From Mesorhizobium sp. B2-8-5 (GTDB lineage: Bacteria; Pseudomonadota; Alphaproteobacteria; Rhizobiales; Rhizobiaceae): DNA of 64,000 nucleotides. Positions within the stretch are counted from its first letter, which is position 1. Every line of letters starts with the position of its first letter. The stretch is from contig NZ_CP083951.1 of assembly GCF_006440675.2 (NCBI RefSeq), forward strand, positions 124,001 through 188,000, read 5' to 3'. The notes under the pieces are model-generated. The model saw only the letters and a program-made list of their open reading frames with translations. It did not search any database and was not told where the DNA came from. Below are positions 53,264 to 61,918 of the stretch, piece by piece. The position numbers were made by a program, and so were the translations under genes.

Positions 53264-53749
53264 ATGCGCACGGCTGTCCATTCTTCCTCCGTCATCGGCC
53301 CCACCGTCGGTTTCGTCAGGCTTCCGCATGGTGAAGGCTTGCCTCTGCCGGCCTATGAGAGCGCGGGCGCCGCCGGCATGGATTTGCGCGCGGCGGTGCC
53401 GGAAGACCGGCCGCTGCTCATCCTGCCTGGAAAGCGAGCCCTGGTGCCGACCGGCCTGATCCTGGAAATCCCCGAAGGCATGGAAGGCCAGGTGCGGCCA
53501 CGTTCCGGCCTTGCCTTCAAGCATGGCCTTACCGTGCTCAACTCGCCCGGCACCGTCGACAGCGACTATCGCGGTGAGGTGAAGGTGCTGCTGGTCAATC
53601 TCGGCGACGAGGATTTTTCAGTGACGCGCGGCCTGCGCATCGCCCAGATCGTCTTCGCCGCCGTGACCCAGGTTGCGGTCGAGGAACGCGCGCTGGCCGG
53701 CGGCACGACGCGGGGCGCTGGCGGTTTCGGGTCGACCGGCACCGCTTGA
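53264..53749 (+). CDS. dut: Deoxyuridine 5'-triphosphate nucleotidohydrolase
   Basis: A 161-residue dUTPase of the trimeric type. The conserved motifs are AGMDLRAA (1), RSGLAF (2), [11 protein letters not shown] (3), RIAQIVF (4) and [10 protein letters not shown] (5). It hydrolyses dUTP to dUMP, keeping uracil out of DNA and supplying dTMP synthesis. TAGGAG lies 7 nt before the ATG at 53264. Its stop is directly followed by the ATG of the HAD gene, so the two are translationally coupled. Confidence 0.95.
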   Translation: MRTAVHSSSVIGPTVGFVRLPHGEGLPLPAYESAGAAGMDLRAAVPEDRPLLILPGKRALVPTGLILEIPEGMEGQVRPRSGLAFKHGLTVLNSPGTVDSDYRGEVKVLLVNLGDEDFSVTRGLRIAQIVFAAVTQVAVEERALAGGTTRGAGGFGSTGTA

Positions 53750-54409
53750 ATGGCAATCCCTAAACTCGTTATTTTCGACTGCGACGGGGTCTTGGTCGAC
53801 ACCGAGAACCTTGCCAACAGGCGCCTTGCCGAATGGCTGACCGCCGCCGGTTTTACGACGACATTCGAATATTGCCGCAACAACTTCTCCGGCCGCAGCA
53901 TGGCCTCGGTGCAGAAGGAGATCGAAGAGACGACCGAGGTCAGGCTCGGCTCCGACTTCGTCGATCGCTGGAATGCCGGCCTGCCGGACCTTTTCTCGCA
54001 TGGCGTCGAGGCGATCCCCTATGTGCGCGACTTCATCGAGACGGTGCGCAAAGCCGGCATCGCCTATTGCGTCGCCTCCTCGGCGCGGGTCTCCAAGATG
54101 CACATCACGCTTGGGCAGACCGGGCTTTTGCCGCTGTTCGAGCATGCCATGTTCTCCTCGACCATGGTCGGGCGCGGCAAGCCGTTCCCGGACCTCTTCC
54201 TGCATGCCGCAAAGACGATGGGCTTCGCGCCGGCCGACAGCATCGTCATCGAGGACAGCGTCGCCGGTACCCAGGCCGGCATCGCCGCCGGCATGCGGGT
54301 GTTCTCCTACCACGCCGATCCGTTCTCCGATCGCGACGGCCTGGCGGCGGCCGGCGGCATATTGTTCGACGACATGCGGGAGTTGGCCGGACTCGTGCCC
54401 ATACGCTGA
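53750..54409 (+). CDS. HAD-superfamily phosphatase (subfamily IA)
   Basis: A 219-residue enzyme. Motif I is FDCDGVLVDTE near residue 9, followed by a helical cap domain; motif II is VASSARV, motif III KPFPDLFLHAA with the Lys, motif IV IEDSVAGTQAG. Substrate unknown; related enzymes act on 6-phosphogluconate, phosphoglycolate or beta-phosphoglucose. Begins where dut ends (TGAATG), suggesting co-expression with nucleotide metabolism. Confidence 0.9.
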   Translation: MAIPKLVIFDCDGVLVDTENLANRRLAEWLTAAGFTTTFEYCRNNFSGRSMASVQKEIEETTEVRLGSDFVDRWNAGLPDLFSHGVEAIPYVRDFIETVRKAGIAYCVASSARVSKMHITLGQTGLLPLFEHAMFSSTMVGRGKPFPDLFLHAAKTMGFAPADSIVIEDSVAGTQAGIAAGMRVFSYHADPFSDRDGLAAAGGILFDDMRELAGLVPIR

Positions 54410-54473
54410 TCGCACCCGGCTGCGCACCGCAAAACGCCGTGCTAGCGTGAGCGCATCCGAGGGGGCGCGGTCC

Positions 54474-55328
54474 ATGATTTCCAAACTATGCCATTTCATG
54501 CTTGCATGCCTGCTGCTGCCGTGCCTGTGGACGGCCGCGGCGGCCCAGGCCGTCAGCTTTCCGGAGGTGAGCAGCGCCGTTCCCGGACATCGGGACGTTA
54601 CCTATTTCGACCTCGCCGAAATGATCGTGCCCGATCTCAAGGCCGGCGACGACGGTTTCTACAAGGGCAGCGCGCCGATCGAGATGCGCGACATCCTCGG
54701 CGGCGACGAGGGCGGCTCGCCGCCCGAGACCATCAGCCTTTCCAATGCCGCCGTGCTCGCCGTCAAGGCAGGCGGCAAGGACCGGCTGGCGATGCTTTTC
54801 GACCTCGGCCAGGCGCAGGACAGCGCCGAAGGGTTTGCCGCGCTGGCGCTTTACGACATCACGGGCAAGCCGAAGCTGCTCGACGCCGTCAATGTCGGAA
54901 CCGACCAAAGCACCTATTTTCGCGATCCGGGCAAGCTCGCGATCAGCCCGGATGACGACGCGCTCATAACCATGAGCACGCATTTCAATTCGAACCAGGG
55001 CTATGTCGGCACGATCCTGATCCTGGTCCGCGACGGCCGCTTCGAGCCTATCGACCAGATCAACACATTCGACGAAAATGTCTGCGCCTATAAGCGCACG
55101 CAGGACCTGTCCTTCCAGACGCATGCTGGCGACAAACCCTATTCGGCGATCAAGGTGACGGTGACCGACGCCACCAAGCCGAGCGGCGAAAGCTGCGAGG
55201 AACCCGCGCCCAAGGCCGTCTCGCACGATATTTCCGTCACTTATCGCTGGGATGCCAAGGCGTCGCGCTACATCAAGGATTCTGGCGCCTTCGAGAAATT
55301 GTCAGCAGAAAACGCCGAGCGCTTCTGA
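54474..55328 (+). CDS. Exported hypothetical protein, 284 aa
   Basis: A 284-residue secreted protein. A signal peptide MISKLCHFMLACLLLPCLWT ends near AAAAQA. The mature part has a VTYFDLAEMIVPDL stretch, conserved-looking DILGGDEGG near residue 70 and a Cys pair near the C-terminal half (VCAYKR, SCEEP). I recognise no domain. Alone between the HAD and the PEP-mutase gene. Confidence 0.7.
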   Translation: MISKLCHFMLACLLLPCLWTAAAAQAVSFPEVSSAVPGHRDVTYFDLAEMIVPDLKAGDDGFYKGSAPIEMRDILGGDEGGSPPETISLSNAAVLAVKAGGKDRLAMLFDLGQAQDSAEGFAALALYDITGKPKLLDAVNVGTDQSTYFRDPGKLAISPDDDALITMSTHFNSNQGYVGTILILVRDGRFEPIDQINTFDENVCAYKRTQDLSFQTHAGDKPYSAIKVTVTDATKPSGESCEEPAPKAVSHDISVTYRWDAKASRYIKDSGAFEKLSAENAERF

Positions 55329-55402
55329 GCCAGACGCATTCGTTTGCCCGGTTCGAGCGACCGCGATAAATTCCGCGTACGACCCCCAATCGAGGACCCG
55401 CC

Positions 55403-56212
55403 ATGGACAAGGGCAAGATTTTTCGCGATCTGCATGCCTCCACCTTCGTCATACCCAACCCCTGGGATATCGGCACGACCAAGCTTCTCGCTTCGTTCGG
55501 TTTCAAGGCGCTGGCGACGACCAGCGCCGGCTTTGCCTTCTCGCGCGGCCTGCCGGACGGCGCCGTGACGTTCGACGCCATGATCCACCATTGCCGCGAG
55601 GTGACTGCGGCGACAGACCTGCCGGTTTCGGCCGATCTGGAGCGCGGCAAGGGCGACAGCCCCGAGCAGGCGGCCGAAACCATCTTCGCGGCCGAAGCCG
55701 CGGGCCTCGCCGGCTGCTCGATCGAGGACCACACCGGCGACGCCGCCAATCCGATCTACGATTTCGCGCTGGCGACCGAACGCGTCGCGGCGGCCGTCGA
55801 GGCTGCCCGCGCGCTCAAGCACGATTTCGTCTTCACCGCGCGGGCCGAGAATTTCCTGTGGGGCAAGAGCGATCTCGACGATACCATCAAGCGGCTGCAG
55901 GCTTTCGAGAAAGCCGGCGCCGACGTGCTCTACGCGCCGGGCATTAGCGACGTCGGGATGGTGCGCACGATCTGCTCGTCGGTGAGCCGGCCGGTCAATG
56001 TGATGGCCCGGCCAGGCTTCACCATCGCCGACCTTGCCATGGGCGGCGTCAAGCGCATCTCGCTCGGACCATGGCTGACCAATTTCGCCTATGGCATGCT
56101 GGAGACGGCGGCCCGCGAGATCCAGCAGGATGGCACCTTCGGCTTCACCCGGGCGGCGATGCCGTTTGGCAAGCTGCAGGCGCTGTTCCGGGAGGGCAAG
56201 GAGCAGGGCTAG
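55403..56212 (+). CDS. Isocitrate lyase/PEP mutase family enzyme
   Basis: A 269-residue TIM-barrel protein like 2-methylisocitrate lyase and PEP mutase: NPWDIGTTKLLASFGFKALATTSAGFA near the N-terminus, metal-binding SADLERGKGD near residue 76 and IEDHTG near 109, ARAENF near 145. The catalytic Cys loop of isocitrate lyases (KKCGH) is not present, so it may act as an oxaloacetate or phosphonopyruvate-type C-C or C-P lyase or hydrolase. GAGGACCCGCC precedes the ATG. It overlaps the convergent EI24 gene by 4 nt. Confidence 0.87.
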   Translation: MDKGKIFRDLHASTFVIPNPWDIGTTKLLASFGFKALATTSAGFAFSRGLPDGAVTFDAMIHHCREVTAATDLPVSADLERGKGDSPEQAAETIFAAEAAGLAGCSIEDHTGDAANPIYDFALATERVAAAVEAARALKHDFVFTARAENFLWGKSDLDDTIKRLQAFEKAGADVLYAPGISDVGMVRTICSSVSRPVNVMARPGFTIADLAMGGVKRISLGPWLTNFAYGMLETAAREIQQDGTFGFTRAAMPFGKLQALFREGKEQG

Positions 56213-56904
56213 ACCGGCTCCCGCGCCGAAACCGTCTTGTGCAGATGCACCATCATGGCGGCCGCGAAAAGCGGCGTCAGAAGGTTGAGCAGCGGCACCG
56301 CCAGGAACAGGGCGATGACCAGTCCGGCGAGGAACACAGTGCCGGCATATTTGCGGCGCAGCGCCTTGGCCTCGGGTTCGGGACGAAAACGCATGGCGGC
56401 AAACTCGAAGAATTCCCGGCCGAGCAGATAGCCGTTGACGATGAAGAAGGCGGCAATGTTGATGCCCGGCACCAGAAGCAAGAGCAGCGCGACGATGTTG
56501 CCGAGGACCACCACGCCGAAGAATTTGATCGCCAGCACGAGCGAATGCAGCGCGGGCACGGGCCTGCCGGGCGGATCGTTGGGATAGTCGGTACGCTCGA
56601 CCACTTCGGCGACATCGTCGAGGAAGAGGCCGGCGACGATCGCCGTGACCGGCGCGACGAGCAAGGCCAAGCCCACAGCCAGAACGATGCTGGCGATGAT
56701 GCCGCCCAGCCATCCAGCCCAGGACGGCAGACCTGGCAGCAGCGCTTGCAGCCAGGACCAGGCCAGCCATTCGAGCAGGCTCTCGAGGCCGAGCCAGAGC
56801 GCCACCAAAGCGAGCAGCGTCAGCCCCAGCGTCTTCAGGAAGACGGAGCGGAATTCAGGCGAGAACAGCCGGCTGGCGGCGGCGCGGGCGGCGTCTAGGA
56901 TCAC
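56209..56904 (-). CDS. CysZ/EI24-family integral membrane protein
   Basis: A 231-residue membrane protein with four or so hydrophobic segments (about residues 24-45, 65-95, 138-160, 190-215) and the family motifs APVTAIVAGLFLDDVAEVVE near residue 83 and GYLLGREFFEFAAMR near 165. CysZ imports sulfate in gammaproteobacteria; for alphaproteobacterial EI24 proteins the role is not settled. Start at 56904 is at the beginning of the conserved region; no strong ribosome site is seen. Confidence 0.85.
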   Translation of the reverse strand: MILDAARAAASRLFSPEFRSVFLKTLGLTLLALVALWLGLESLLEWLAWSWLQALLPGLPSWAGWLGGIIASIVLAVGLALLVAPVTAIVAGLFLDDVAEVVERTDYPNDPPGRPVPALHSLVLAIKFFGVVVLGNIVALLLLLVPGINIAAFFIVNGYLLGREFFEFAAMRFRPEPEAKALRRKYAGTVFLAGLVIALFLAVPLLNLLTPLFAAAMMVHLHKTVSAREPV

Positions 56905-56970
56905 GGCAGGTCCAGGCCCTCATCGAGAAACGACGTTTCGCAGATAGGCCGGCTCGATCCCTGGCGCAAC

Positions 56971-57058
56971 CAAAGCGCGTCGCGTCGACGCGCTTTGGGT
57001 TTTTGTCTCGAAGCATGTCGCTTGGCCCAAAACCGCTTCACACTTTTGGGCGACATGC
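56971..57058. repeat. Terminator-like hairpin plus GCATGTCG palindromic repeat, copy 2
   Basis: A stem CAAAGCGCGTCG/CGACGCGCTTTG (56971-56997) is followed on the + strand by GGTTTTTG, and then GCATGTCGC (57013) with TTTTGGGCGACATGC (57044-57058) form a second hairpin. The second part matches the repeat at 11762-11808. No + strand gene ends near here, so the terminator-like hairpin seems to travel as part of the repeat. Confidence 0.7.
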
Positions 57059-57059
57059 A

Positions 57060-57962
57060 TTATCGCGCGAGCCTGGCCTGCCTGGCCGGAATCGTCATTG
57101 CCGCGACGCCTGCAACGACGAAGGCCATGCCGACCCAGGCCGCTGGCCCGAGGCTTTCGCCGAGGACGATGGCGCCGATGCCGACGCCGATCGGCACGCG
57201 CAGATAGGCCTGGGAGGTGGTGCCGACCGAGCCCAGCGTGTGGATCAGCCGGAAATAGATGACGAAGGCCAGCGCCGTTGAAAAGACCGACAGTCCAAGC
57301 AGGGCCAGGATCGACGCGGCCGAAGGCGCGAGCGTCCAGGGCCGGTCGACGATCAGGCTGAGCGGCACGAGCATCACGGCGCCGCAAAGCATCGAACCCG
57401 CGGCGGGTATTATCGGATCGAGGCCCTTGAAGCCGCGGCCGAAAATCGCCGCCCCGGCATAGGAGATCGTCGCAATGACGATTGCAAGCTGTGCCCACAG
57501 GTCATGGCCAAGTCCGCCAAGCGCCTCCGTGCCGATGATGAGACAGATGCCGACGATGCCGGCGCCGACACCGACCAGCTTGCGCGCCGTGACGGGCTCA
57601 TGGCGCGTGACCAATGCCGTCAGCAGGAAGGTGAAGATCGGCGACGTCGAATTGAGGATGGTGGCAAGGCCGGCATCGACCGAGCGCTCGGCGGCGGCGA
57701 TCAGCGTGAACGGCACGACGCTGTTGAGGCAGGCCTGGAAGGCGAACCGGCGCCATGTCGGCGCGTCGGCGGGCATGGCGAGGCCCCGCCAGCGGATGAT
57801 GGTGAAGAGAATAGCCCCGGCGATCAGCGTCCGGGCGGCGATGAAGGTCACGGGCGGGATCGTCTCGACGCCGATCTTGATGAAAGTATACGAAGCGCCC
57901 CACAGCACCGCCAGGACGCCGAGCAGCGCCAGGTCGGTGGACATTTCGGTCTTTTCGGACAT
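57060..57962 (-). CDS. EamA/DMT-family permease (second)
   Basis: A 300-residue membrane protein with about ten helices in two EamA repeats: LLGVLAVLWGASYTFIKIGVE at the start and GAGIVGICLIIGTEA at the repeat junction. It resembles drug/metabolite exporters; substrate unknown. It is not closely similar to the EamA protein at 37609. The stop is directly followed by a palindromic repeat. Divergent from the adenosine-kinase-like gene. Confidence 0.88.
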   Translation of the reverse strand: MSEKTEMSTDLALLGVLAVLWGASYTFIKIGVETIPPVTFIAARTLIAGAILFTIIRWRGLAMPADAPTWRRFAFQACLNSVVPFTLIAAAERSVDAGLATILNSTSPIFTFLLTALVTRHEPVTARKLVGVGAGIVGICLIIGTEALGGLGHDLWAQLAIVIATISYAGAAIFGRGFKGLDPIIPAAGSMLCGAVMLVPLSLIVDRPWTLAPSAASILALLGLSVFSTALAFVIYFRLIHTLGSVGTTSQAYLRVPIGVGIGAIVLGESLGPAAWVGMAFVVAGVAAMTIPARQARLAR

Positions 57963-58239
57963 TCGTGGTTCGCGCCCTTCAGCCTGTCGCCGGACGATCC
58001 GCTTCTAGCCCGCGACGCCGCGGAAATGTTTAGATCGCGGTGAAACCATAGCTGTCAGGGTCGTGACTGTTGTGGGCCAGTTCGATACGAACGCTGCCGC
58101 AGCCGGCGAACAATCGGCGCCGAGGGCGGCGTCACGGAAGGCAATGGCGATTTTCAGGGTAGGCAAAGCAGCGCCAACTCGCTAGACCCGCGCCCGGCCG
58201 GCATGCCAGATAGCCGGGTAGTCCTTGGCGGAGATTTTG

Positions 58240-59232
58240 ATGCCGGAATATGACGTGCTTTGCATCGGCAATGCCATTGTCGACATCATCGCGCAATGCG
58301 ACGAGGCTTTTCTCGAGACCAACGGCATCATCAAGGGCGCGATGAACCTCATCGACGCCAGGCGCGCCGAATTGCTTTACAGCCGCATGGGACCAGCGAT
58401 CGAAGCTTCCGGCGGTAGCGCCGGCAACACGGCGGCTGGCGTCGCCAGCCTCGGCGGACGGGCAGCCTTCTTCGGCAAGGTGTCGAACGACGCACTGGGC
58501 GAAATCTACACGCACGACATCCATGCCCAGGGCGTGGCCTTCGATACCGGGCCGCTCAAGGGCGAACCGCCGACGGCGCGCTCGATGATCTTCGTCACGC
58601 CCGACGGCGAGCGTTCGATGAACACCTATCTCGGCGCGTGCGTCGAACTTGGCCCCGAGGATGTCGAGGCCGACAAGGCCTCCGGCTCCAAGGTGACCTA
58701 TTTCGAAGGCTATCTGTGGGATCCGCCGCGCGCCAAGGAGGCTATCCGCCAGACGGCGAAGCTGGCGCATGCGGCCGGCCGCGAAGTGTCGATGACATTG
58801 TCGGATTCCTTCTGCGTCGACCGCTACCGCGACGAATTCCTCGAGCTGATGCGTTCGGGCACCGTCGACATCGTCTTTGCCAACAGCCACGAGATCAAGT
58901 CGCTCTACCAGACCGCCTCCTTCGAGGAGGCGCTCGCCGCCATCCGCAAGGATTGCAGAATAGCCGCCGTCACCCGTTCCGAGAAAGGCTCGGTCATCGT
59001 GCGCGGCGACGAGACCGTCATCATCCAGGCGACGAAGATCAAGGAACTGGTCGACACGACCGGCGCCGGCGATCTCTACGCCGCTGGCTTCCTCTACGGC
59101 TACACGACCGGGCGCAGCCTCAAGGATTGCGGCGACCTCGGCTCGCTGGCGGCCGGGCTGGTGATCCAGCAGATCGGCCCGCGCCCGCGCCAGAACCTGC
59201 GCCGCGAGGCCGAGCAAGCCGGGCTTCTCTAA
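58240..59232 (+). CDS. PfkB-family adenosine-kinase-like protein
   Basis: A 330-residue ribokinase-fold enzyme. GGSAGNTAAGVASLGG near residue 65 is PfkB signature 1, and DTTGAGDLYAAGFLYG near residue 276 is signature 2 with the catalytic Asp. The opening YDVLCIGNAIVDIIA and the phrase IGPRPRQNL near the C-terminus are like those of adenosine kinases, which phosphorylate adenosine in purine salvage; another nucleoside is possible. The start at 58240 follows GGCGGAG by 7 nt. Confidence 0.88.
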   Translation: MPEYDVLCIGNAIVDIIAQCDEAFLETNGIIKGAMNLIDARRAELLYSRMGPAIEASGGSAGNTAAGVASLGGRAAFFGKVSNDALGEIYTHDIHAQGVAFDTGPLKGEPPTARSMIFVTPDGERSMNTYLGACVELGPEDVEADKASGSKVTYFEGYLWDPPRAKEAIRQTAKLAHAAGREVSMTLSDSFCVDRYRDEFLELMRSGTVDIVFANSHEIKSLYQTASFEEALAAIRKDCRIAAVTRSEKGSVIVRGDETVIIQATKIKELVDTTGAGDLYAAGFLYGYTTGRSLKDCGDLGSLAAGLVIQQIGPRPRQNLRREAEQAGLL

Positions 59233-59644
59233 TCGGCCTACGGATGGGCTTGGTGTGTTCGCTGTAGCCTTCCGTCGAAAATCGTGCCGAAACAAACAGA
59301 TGGAGCAGATCATCGCTCCCGCGAAACGATGATCCGCTTGTGAACACCCTGACAAAGCAGTGGCGGCTTTCGGTCCCGCAATTGCGTGGGAAGAGATGCC
59401 GTTGCGTCATCGCCGGCTGCCTCCAAACAGGGCCGCCTGTCGCGGACCTGTCACGTTGGACTTCTAAGATGCAAAATAGGCGTTCCGCGACTGACATTTC
59501 GGCACGCCAAACCAGGGGTGTGAAAATGCAAACCAGCAAGTTGCCGGGCCGCGAGGCCCGTTGCCGTCGCATATTTTATTTTCCGCGATAGATTTTCAGC
59601 AACCGCCGGCGCCTGGGGAGGAGCGCGGGCCGCAAGATAGATTC
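59233..59644. other. 412-nt gap before the antitoxin-like gene
   Basis: Contains no convincing gene: small open frames (such as one from 59340) lack ribosome sites and family features. A GC-rich hairpin CGGGCC/GGCCCG lies near 59546-59559, followed by an AT-rich CATATTTTATTTTCC stretch (59570-59584), which could be the promoter of the gene at 59645. Confidence 0.5.
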
Positions 59645-60355
59645 ATGACCAGATTCCAGAACCCGTCCGACGGGATTTCACAAGAGGCATTGGCAGGCCT
59701 TATGGCCGAAGCCGTGCGACAGGCGCTGATGCAGCATGGCGTCATGCTGGACGCCGAGGCGCTGACTTCGGCAAGCAAGATCGCCGGCCATGTGGCTGCC
59801 GCCCTCCCCTTCCTGCCGCCGGCGCAGCGCCTTGCCATCGGCTCCTTCAAGGGCGAGTGGACCGACCTTGCGTCCGACTTTCTTCGTGTGATGACGGAGA
59901 AGGCAACGAGCGACGGCGCGGCCATATCCGACCGCGCCTTCGAGCGCTCGCCGCCGAAGTCGGAGACAGGGAGGCCGACGGCCCAGCCGATCGCCAAGCG
60001 AGCCGCGGACCTGCAATCCATGCTGATCGAGGATTGGGCCGGCGAGGTCGCCGGCTCGACCTATCTGGAAGAGAGGCTCCGTATCCCGCGCTCCACGCTG
60101 CATCGCTGGCAAAGACGCGGTGAGGTCGTTGCCTTGCGCAAGGGCGGCCGCAAACATGTCTTCCCCTTGGCCCAGTTCGTCGACGGCAGGCCGGTCCCGG
60201 GGATCAGCGAGGTGCTTTCGGCGATCGCCAATCCGAGGCTTGCCTGGTTTTGGCTGAGCCGGCCGTCGCCGGAGTTGGATGGCCGCGTTCCCATCGAGAT
60301 GTTGAGGGATGACATGGTCGAGGACGTGGTACGCGCAGCCCGCGGACTGTCCTGA
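59645..60355 (+). CDS. Orphan protein with helix-turn-helix and MbcA/ParS-like C-terminal domain
   Basis: About 236 residues. An N-terminal half of unknown type is followed near residue 140 by a helix-turn-helix (YLEERLRIPRSTLHRWQRRGEV). The last 45 residues (NPRLAWFWLSRPSPELDGRV, PIEMLRDDM, VEDVVRAARG) resemble the toxin-binding domain of Xre/MbcA/ParS antitoxins (DUF2384). Normally a RES-type toxin follows; none is present within 400 nt on either side. It may be an orphan antitoxin, or a regulator evolved from one. Start at 59645 is the first ATG; TTG or GTG starts further upstream cannot be excluded. Confidence 0.7.
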   Translation: MTRFQNPSDGISQEALAGLMAEAVRQALMQHGVMLDAEALTSASKIAGHVAAALPFLPPAQRLAIGSFKGEWTDLASDFLRVMTEKATSDGAAISDRAFERSPPKSETGRPTAQPIAKRAADLQSMLIEDWAGEVAGSTYLEERLRIPRSTLHRWQRRGEVVALRKGGRKHVFPLAQFVDGRPVPGISEVLSAIANPRLAWFWLSRPSPELDGRVPIEMLRDDMVEDVVRAARGLS

Positions 60356-60716
60356 CCCGGAGTCTTTTTTCCGCGTTCGCCTGCTCCTTTTAGCCGGCAA
60401 ATCTTTCGTCACAAAACTGTAATATTGGCACATTTGGCACGTTTCCGCGTCCTTCTTCGCGTTTCGATTGTATAGATTGTGCAATATGTTCCATTTTTAC
60501 AAATATATGACGTGATATTTGGGCAACAAGACCTTCATAAGATTCAAAAAGCCGCCTTTCAGACACAATCTCTGTTGTACATGACGGCCGATTAAGCCAT
60601 GTCCAAGGCGAAGAAGCGGCGCCGGTGCGCGACTTTTTCAACGATGGGGACGGGGGTGGCAAAAGCCGAACGGCATGTCAGGCCTGTCTTGAACCTTTGA
60701 CTGGAGATTCAAGAAA
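60356..60716. other. AT-rich promoter region of the porin gene
   Basis: A 361-nt stretch, the most AT-rich of the window around 60410-60560 (TTTTTACAAATATATGACG). It must hold the porin promoter. A direct repeat TTTGGCAC(A/G) occurs near 60424-60440. No gene is seen. The length of the leader suggests regulation at the RNA level, but no clear hairpin is visible. Confidence 0.5.
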
Positions 60717-61835
60717 ATGAACATCAAGAGCCTTCTTCTCGGCTCCGCTGCGGCACTGATCGCAGTTTCGGGCGCGCGCGCCGCCGACGCGGTGACCGTC
60801 GCCGAGCCGGAACCGGCCGAATACGTCAAGATCTGCGACGTCTATGGCGCCGGCTACTTCTACATCCCCGGCACCGAGACCTGCCTGCGCGTCGGCGGCT
60901 ACATCCGCTATGACGCCGGCTTCGGCGATCCCGGCACCCTCGACGGCCGCAAGACGACCGACGTCATAGACCGCGATTCGCAGAACAGCTGGAATAAGAA
61001 TGCCCGTTTCGCGCTGAGGACCTGGACCGGCCAGGAGACCGAGCTCGGCACGTTGAAGACCTATACCGAGACCCGCTTCAACTTCAAGAACGGTGCGTCG
61101 GCGGTGAACCTGGAATTCGGCTGGGTCCAGCTCGGCGGCCTGCGCGTCGGTGTGGATGAGACGCCTTACGACCAGTTCATCGGCTATGCCGGCAACGTGG
61201 TGCAGGACACGATCATCCCGTACGGCATCAAGGTCACCAACGTCGTCAGCTACTATTTCGACGCCGGCAGCGGCTTCTCGGGCGTGGTCTCGCTCGAAGA
61301 AGGTGCGGACGTCACCAGCGGCAGCACCGTGCTCATCGCCGGCACGATCGACAGCTATGTCCCACATGTCGTCGGCGGCCTGAAGTACAAGGGCGACTGG
61401 GGCGCGATCACCGGCGTCGTCGCCTATGACAGCAACTACGAGGAAGTGGCCGGCAAGGTTCGCCTGGACGTCAACGTCACCAAGGAACTGTCGCTGTTCG
61501 TCATGGGCGGCTACGGCACCGACGACAACTTCATCGACCATGCCAAAGGCCGCGGCTTCTACAAGCCCTGGGGCGGCAACTGGGCCGTCTGGGGCGGCGG
61601 CACGTACAAGTTCGATCCGAAGACCGCCTTCAACCTCCAGGTCTCGGCCGACGACGCCAAGAACTTCGCCGTCGCGGCAAACGTAGCCTACACGCTCGTT
61701 CCGGGCTTCACGGTCACGACCGAAGTCGACTACTACCATGACGGCAAGTTCGGCCAGGCCGACGACTTCAACTTCACCAAGGCCGACAAGGAAAACAGTT
61801 GGGGCGGTATCGTCCGTTTCCAGCGCAACTTCTGA
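60717..61835 (+). CDS. Outer-membrane porin of the alphaproteobacterial family
   Basis: A 372-residue protein. A signal peptide MNIKSLLLGSAAALIAVSGA ends at ARA; the mature part begins with ADAVTVAEPEPAEYVKICDVYGAGYFYIPGTETCLRVGGYIRYD, characteristic of Rhizobiales porins (Omp2b/RopA-like), with alternating beta strands and a C-terminal Phe (VRFQRNF) for BAM recognition. It lets small solutes through the outer membrane. GGAG lies about 14 nt upstream. The gene ends at a strong terminator. Confidence 0.94.
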   Translation: MNIKSLLLGSAAALIAVSGARAADAVTVAEPEPAEYVKICDVYGAGYFYIPGTETCLRVGGYIRYDAGFGDPGTLDGRKTTDVIDRDSQNSWNKNARFALRTWTGQETELGTLKTYTETRFNFKNGASAVNLEFGWVQLGGLRVGVDETPYDQFIGYAGNVVQDTIIPYGIKVTNVVSYYFDAGSGFSGVVSLEEGADVTSGSTVLIAGTIDSYVPHVVGGLKYKGDWGAITGVVAYDSNYEEVAGKVRLDVNVTKELSLFVMGGYGTDDNFIDHAKGRGFYKPWGGNWAVWGGGTYKFDPKTAFNLQVSADDAKNFAVAANVAYTLVPGFTVTTEVDYYHDGKFGQADDFNFTKADKENSWGGIVRFQRNF

Positions 61836-61860
61836 TCGAACGCAAAGATCGCAAAGTAAA

Positions 61861-61889
61861 GGCCCGCGGCATCGCCGCGGGCCTTTTTT
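61861..61889 (+). terminator. Intrinsic terminator after the porin gene
   Basis: GGCCCGCGGC and GCCGCGGGCC are perfect arms around ATC, followed by six T (61884-61889). It lies 26 nt after the porin stop and faces the convergent malic-enzyme gene. Confidence 0.92.
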
Positions 61890-61918
61890 GTTTTGACTCA
61901 AGCAATGAAACGGTCTCG

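Noticed and set aside
59340..59591. A small open frame between the adenosine-kinase-like and antitoxin-like genes
   Set aside because: No ribosome binding site, Arg/Cys-rich translation without recognised features, and no sign of codon bias typical of neighbours.
60420..60442. A possible sigma-54 promoter (TTGGCAC...GGCAC) before the porin
   Set aside because: The distance between GG and GC is 8 nt instead of the needed 10; the feature is only a direct repeat.
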